From Diplonema papillatum (taxonomy: Eukaryota; Euglenozoa; Diplonemea; Diplonemida; Diplonemidae), in the NCBI GenBank assembly GCA_030068145.1, contig JAPJBO010000720.1, forward strand, positions 1-64,000: a stretch of 64,000 bases of DNA. Reading direction: 5' to 3'. Position numbers and translations under genes: made by a program. Below are positions 60,021 to 64,000 of this stretch, one piece after another. How positions within the stretch are numbered: the first letter of the stretch is position 1; the number at the start of each line of letters is the position of its first letter. The notes beneath the pieces are model-generated. The model worked only from the letters and a program-made list of their open reading frames with translations. It was not told the origin of the DNA and searched no databases.

Positions 60021-60250
60021 CGGAAGTGTGCAAACCCCCCTGCAAGAAATAGTTGACCGGGCCTCCCGAGTTGCGCGCCGCTCGCGGTTGCGGGGAGTCG
60101 GGAAACCTTTTACGTGCCGTAAAGCAGGGCCCCGCCCCTCGCAAACTACGATCTTCCGCCTCCGCGAGGAAGAAAGCGAAGAATATGCCCACCCGTACTT
60201 CTTCACTGCCTGTCGAAGGGCTGCGGCTCAGCTATTCTTTCTCTCGTGGT
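60017..60250 (+). repeat. Dispersed repeat family P, copy 2
   Basis: CTTTTCGGAAGTGTGCAAAC, CCTGCAAGAAATAGTTGACC, GGGGAGTCGGGAAACCTTTT, TGTCGAAGGGCTGCGGCTCA, GCTATTCTTTC. Compare 58300-58470 and about 1100-1215. Confidence 0.65.
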
Positions 60251-60349
60251 TTCTTGCTTTTTTTCTGCGTTCGGTTGCTTCTCAATTTTTTTGTGTTCCC
60301 TTCTCTTTTTTAAAGCATCATAGACGAATGGGGCCGTCTGTACAATACT
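60251..60349. other. Short spacer
   Basis: Nothing recognised. Confidence 0.5.
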
Positions 60350-60404
60350 GTGCGTTGCTCAGGGTAGTCGAAGGCCTGACAATCACACTAATGCAACAAA
60401 TTTA
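60350..60404 (+). repeat. Junction repeat (55 bp), copy 2
   Basis: One mismatch from 48333-48387; here not next to any ankyrin sequence, followed by CTACTGTGCGAGCGGCGCGC. Confidence 0.85.
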
Positions 60405-61139
60405 CTACTGTGCGAGCGGCGCGCAAAGTCGCTGCATCGGTAGCAAGCAGTGCAAGGGACCGAAGAAGTTATGGTGCCCAGTGTTAGGGAGGGAGTTTGC
60501 ATTAGTCGTTAGTCGCGTGAGGTGGCAGACTCCTCTTTGTACGTACCGAGTCGCGTTTGCGGCGCTTGCACTCGTTTGCTCCATCGTCTTCGCGCGGTCG
60601 CTTTGCGTCTCTTCCTTGCGCGTAAACACAGTACCAGGCAATTCTATGCAGTGCCAGGAGAAGATGGAGATGGACTCTATAGACCGCGGTGCACGTGATG
60701 CGCCGTGTTAGACAGCGGCGGGTCAGGTGGTACTGATGTCGTGCCCTCTCCTCGCCCTGTGTTGCCTTCTCCTTCCGTGAAAATATTCTCTTTCGAAACT
60801 CGTCGCCGCAAAAAGTCAGTATGCGCGGTGTGAACATTTGGCGTGTACGAATCCGTACAAGAGCTCCGTCGCACTCACAACACACGCCAATAGTCTCTTC
60901 AAACACTCTTGCTGCCCTATTCATGCCTTTTTGAAGTGTGAACCCCGCGACTAGACCAGGGAAATGGTCAGCCGCGCTCATTCAAGATGTTGCACGAATC
61001 GAATGTCTCCCGTGCCAACACGTGCATACGGTGGAAATCGAGGATTGTTTCGTAGACGGGTTTCCTGCGCCGAAGGTGCAGAACACTGTCCAGTGTCCCT
61101 GAACCGCATGGAGCACCCCCCAAGAATTGCTTGCCTGTG
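60405..61139. other. Non-coding, nothing recognised
   Basis: Short frames on both strands without family resemblance. Confidence 0.45.
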
Positions 61140-61290
61140 CTTCCGCAGCACCTGTGACGAGCTACCAGACTCACACGTGCCCTGTCTACAGACACTCAGG
61201 TTCCGTGCTGATGATGTACTGCCTTATGTGTCCGTGTTAAAGGACCGAACCGCGAACCAGTGCGGCATTGAGGACGGAACCGTCCCAAGC
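61140..61290 (+). repeat. Dispersed repeat family O, copy 2
   Basis: Counterpart of 18930-19085 (TGTGACGAGCTACCAGACTC, CACTCAGGTTCCGTGCTGAT, AAAGGACCGA, CCCAAGCATG). Confidence 0.65.
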
Positions 61291-62423
61291 ATGTTCTTGC
61301 TAAGACCCCCTCCCCCTCTTCGTGAGAAGGAGCGAACAAATGAGAGAAAGCCCCTGTTCCCCCCTAGCTTATCACGAGCTGCGAACTCAGCCATTCCCAG
61401 CCCAGCACAACAAACCACAACACTTCTTGTCTTTCCATTTTCGGAGTCAGGGGCCGCTTGGGGTATCGCTAGCTTTTTCACGCCTGACTTCAAAGGGGAG
61501 AAAACAAGCTTCGAGGAACAGAAAGAAACGGCTTGATCAGGTGGGCAACGGCGCCACCCAAGCTTGTTGGGCATGGAACGATGCCCTCCGGTCTTGCGAA
61601 AGCGGAGCGCATTGGTGAGTGGTGCTTTCAATCGCTCACCGTTTTATTTCTGTACTGTTCTTTTTTTTTTTTTTTTTTGGACCAGCAATAAACCGATGGA
61701 TCGCTTCGAGGTTGTGCTTGTCGACACGTGGGGCTCAAGCATTCTCGTTTACCCTTTTTATGCCGTTCCGCACGTACCCGGTCTGTTGTACGAATGCCCA
61801 AGAACGACGTACGACCGAGGACCACTAATCTCGCTCGTCGCAGGTGGGCAATATCACGAGCACGCAGGCCGCATTGACCGCAAAGTTAGAGAAGAAGCAA
61901 TGCGGTGGAATATAGGGGAAGTCGGCGACGTGAGCAGCTTTTCGTACCTTTGCTGGAATATTGGTGCTGGTGCAGCGTAGAGAGGGTTTCAGAATCACCT
62001 GTATCAACGGACTGCAACATGTGGGCGTGTGATGCCAGGCAGCATGGCTGAGTTGTTTTAACACTCAGTTTTTCGGGAAGATAAATGGGGGTGCGTTTTA
62101 CAACGGTGCGCGCGAAGGCGCTGGGGACGCTGGAGGGCAGACCAAGCCGCGGTTACTTTGGACAAAGTTGCGGCGGTGTGCCACCTCCGCCCCGAGCCAC
62201 CAAAACGACGCGTTGACCATGACCCAGAATGAAATGCAGCGGTGGCTTTTCAAAAGCCACAAACCCCCCAACCACCTAAGCCCCCAGAACCACCGGTCAA
62301 GATTCAATGTCTGATGCCGGACTGGAATCCGACAACAAGAAAACAAACCCGTGAACAGTCTCGATTTTTTGAAAGGAAGCCCCCCCCCCTCCAGCTGTTG
62401 CCAAAGCTCTCACACAAAAAACC
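61291..62423. other. Spacer upstream of metallothionein; one doubtful frame
   Basis: T-run at about 61660-61678. 61696-61980 is an open frame from an ATG (MDRFEVVLVDTWGSSILVYP, 94 codons); an alternative frame after a GTCGCAG acceptor reads GNITSTQAALTAKLEKKQ. Neither is recognised; both are too weak to call. Confidence 0.35.
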
Positions 62424-62915
62424 ATGTCCGCCGCCGATTCAACGTCGAAGACCGGATGCACGTGCGGGAACTGCACCTGCGGCTGCAAGGATGGGGGCAA
62501 GTGCACGTGCGGCAAATGCACGTGCGGCTGCAAGGAAGGCGGCAAATGCTCGTGCGGAAACTGCACGTGTGGCAGCAAGGACGGCAAATGCACGTGCGGC
62601 AAATGCACATGCGGATGCAAGGAAGGCGGTAAATGTTCGTGCGGCAACTGCACGTGTGGCAGCAAGGACGGCAAGTGCACGTGCGGCAAGTGCACGTGCG
62701 GGTCCAAGGAAGGCGGCAAGTGCACGTGCGGAAACTGCACGTGTGGCAGCAAGGATGGAAAGTGCACGTGCGGCAAGTGCACGTGCGGATCCAAGGAAGG
62801 CGGCAAGTGCACCTGCGGCTGCAAGGATGGCAAGTGCACGTGCGGCCACTGCACGTGCGGGTGCAGGGAAGGTGGCACGTGCACGTGCGCCAAAAAGTGT
62901 TGCGGCGGCAACTAA
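62424..62915 (+). CDS. Cysteine-rich metallothionein-like protein
   Basis: 163 residues, 47 of them Cys by my count (about 29 percent), almost all as CXC pairs in repeats of about 14 residues of the type KDGGKCTCGKCTCGC or KEGGKCSCGNCTCGS. About ten repeats follow a short MSAADSTSKTG leader; it ends CAKKCCGGN. There are no aromatic residues in the repeat body and one His. This is the architecture of metallothioneins (thiolate cages for Zn, Cu or Cd in the cytosol), but longer than the usual 60-80 residues, so it probably grew by internal duplication. Gly at fixed places and alternating Cys/Ser after CTCG suggest a two-repeat unit. Metal preference cannot be read from sequence. The ATG is the first after a stop-containing leader. 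No metal-response element identified. Confidence 0.88.
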   Translation: MSAADSTSKTGCTCGNCTCGCKDGGKCTCGKCTCGCKEGGKCSCGNCTCGSKDGKCTCGKCTCGCKEGGKCSCGNCTCGSKDGKCTCGKCTCGSKEGGKCTCGNCTCGSKDGKCTCGKCTCGSKEGGKCTCGCKDGKCTCGHCTCGCREGGTCTCAKKCCGGN

Positions 62916-62967
62916 GTCGGCCGAGTGCACTTTGCATCGCAGTTGAGTAACCCCTCCCCTAACTCAA

Positions 62968-63062
62968 ACAACTTCCGCTGGTAGAGAAAACCTGCCTAAA
63001 GGAACCAACCGCCTTTGGTGGGCTCGTTGACACTTGCTATCGTTGGGTGAAGAAAAAGCAGA
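62968..63062 (+). repeat. Dispersed repeat family F, copy F3
   Basis: AACAACTTCCGCTGGTAGAG, AAAACCTGCCTAAAGGAACC, TTTGGTGGGCTCGTTGACAC, TTGCTATCGTTGGG. Confidence 0.85.
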
Positions 63063-63517
63063 TGGGTAGCAGAATCATTACCTACAAGGAACGTTGAAAG
63101 ACACCAGACTGTACGGCAACCTCGGTTAGTTGTCCGCAACACGAACGAGGTAGGGCTTGCTTGTATAATTTCACATATTGCCACTCAGTCGAAGTACGGC
63201 CCCAATTATTGCTACCGTGTTGAGTAACATTGGTGCGAAGACCGTTGAGAAAAGCCAACGCTGGAGCTCCCAACATCTGCTCTTGGAGTGTCAGCTAGAA
63301 AGTCAGCACCGCAAACTTGGAGAACGTGCCTTTCCTTTTTTGTGTTAACAACGCATTGTTGGCGTACTACATGAAACTTACCAAAGCAGGTGACTTCCGC
63401 TAGTGCGCACAAACAAAAGAAAGCGCCAATGCCAAGGCCCATACTATTTCCCCCCCCCCCCCTTTTAAAAGTTTTTTGAAGTAAACGGAGTAAGCAAATG
63501 CAATTTGCAACAGGTCT
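63063..63517. other. Non-coding, nothing recognised
   Basis: C-run near 63452. CTTACCAAAGCAGGTGACTT near 63376 resembles CTCACCAAAGCAGGTGAGCT at 35311, a short shared foldback. Confidence 0.45.
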
Positions 63518-63766
63518 TACGCTCCACGTGTGGAACGTGTGGATTTCCACACGTTAATTCTTTTTGGATTTTGTTCCCCCCACATGTGGATCCACAGGTA
63601 CCACATGTGGATTTTGATTTATTGGTCCACGTGCAGGGGAGTCTAGGCCCACTAGTGGTCAAGGCCGCACAGCCAGGTGTCGGCAAGTCCAGTAGCGACG
63701 CTATTTTTTTTTTTTGCCGTCGCACATAAGGGGAAAGGGTTTTTTCCCCCACACGTGGACCACACG
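63518..63766. repeat. Cluster of E-box-like palindromes
   Basis: CCACGTGTGG, AACGTGTGGATTTCCACACG then TT (22-bp inverted repeat), CCCACATGTGG, CCACATGTGG, CCACGTGCAGG and CACACGTGGACCACACGT lie within 250 bp. Confidence 0.75.
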
Positions 63767-64000
63767 TATTTTCTCTGACCAAAAACGGAGCGTAAGCCCT
63801 GATTTGCAAGTACCGCAGGAATATTTCCCTGAAACACGAAGCCTGTGGCCGGCCTCATTCGGACGGAATCATGACAAAAGTCAGGTCATATTGGCGGTAT
63901 ACTGGGCAGTACTTTGCCCAGCACGAAACACAGGATATCGAGCTAAGCACAACCCAAAAGCGCCAATTTCCAGAGGATCCGTGGAACTAATAGGTGACCC
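63767..64000. other. Window end, nothing recognised
   Basis: No gene seen. Confidence 0.5.

Noticed and set aside
58531-60192. 553-codon minus-strand frame (and overlapping 537- and 298-codon frames)
   Set aside because: It is the antisense of the U1-C exon fused to the 59/61-bp tandem repeat; the 120-bp dimer keeps frames open mechanically.
60964-61536. 190-codon plus-strand frame
   Set aside because: It covers the dispersed repeat O, which is non-coding in its other copy.

Overview
The window looks like nuclear DNA of a microbial eukaryote, most likely an alga or related protist. The genes are eukaryotic (U1 snRNP protein C, cytosolic Fe-S scaffold NBP35/NUBP1, a HABP4/SERBP1-family protein). 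They are widely spaced, some are split by GT-AG introns of about 0.17 to 2.9 kb, and their coding parts are visibly GC-rich in an AT/GC-balanced, repeat-rich background. I cannot name the species. There are no operons, rRNA genes, CRISPR arrays or complete autonomous transposons.

Layout. 1-3.1 kb is non-coding with C-runs and repeat relics. 3.1-5.1 kb holds a YhdH/AcuI-type oxidoreductase (3632-4747) flanked by a truncated 5' copy and a truncated 3' copy. 5.1-8.2 kb has an 11-bp minisatellite (about 98 units) and a 45-bp tandem repeat. 8.2-10.4 kb carries a large acidic protein with an RIIa/Dpy-30-like docking segment, followed by a degenerate copy of its last recognised exon. 10.4-21.5 kb is essentially gene-free and rich in dispersed and tandem repeats, including a foldback element and a 41x4 = 164-bp higher-order satellite. 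21.5-25.7 kb is a three-exon HABP4/SERBP1-like gene. 25.7-33 kb is non-coding with a 62-unit CT microsatellite. 33-35 kb has a kelch protein gene preceded by two truncated copies, each with its own TATA-like leader. 36.8-40 kb holds two of three near-identical copies of an unrecognised hydrophilic 236-residue protein; the third is at 55.4 kb. 40.7-42 kb has tandem repeats, one interrupted by a 211-bp inverted-repeat element whose empty site is preserved next to it. 42.2-43.7 kb is a two-exon RS/RG-rich protein. 46.4-49.2 kb is an ankyrin-repeat gene with a trail of broken copies. 50-52.9 kb is NUBP1 in at least three exons. 56.9-58.9 kb is U1-C in two exons, followed by a 59/61-bp alternating tandem repeat. 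62.4 kb is a 163-residue cysteine-rich metallothionein-like protein.

No pathway ties these genes together. What unites the window is genome dynamics. Four different genes carry adjacent head-to-tail truncated copies. More than a dozen short dispersed repeat families recur within 64 kb, several sitting at gene leaders, inside introns or at duplication breakpoints. One family (A) keeps GT and AG boundaries about 100 nt apart in several copies, as if the repeat itself carried an intron. Two leader blocks (B, with a perfect 14-bp palindrome, and C, linked to a TATA-like box) lie upstream of unrelated genes. Family letters (A to S) are my own labels; all identities were judged by eye.
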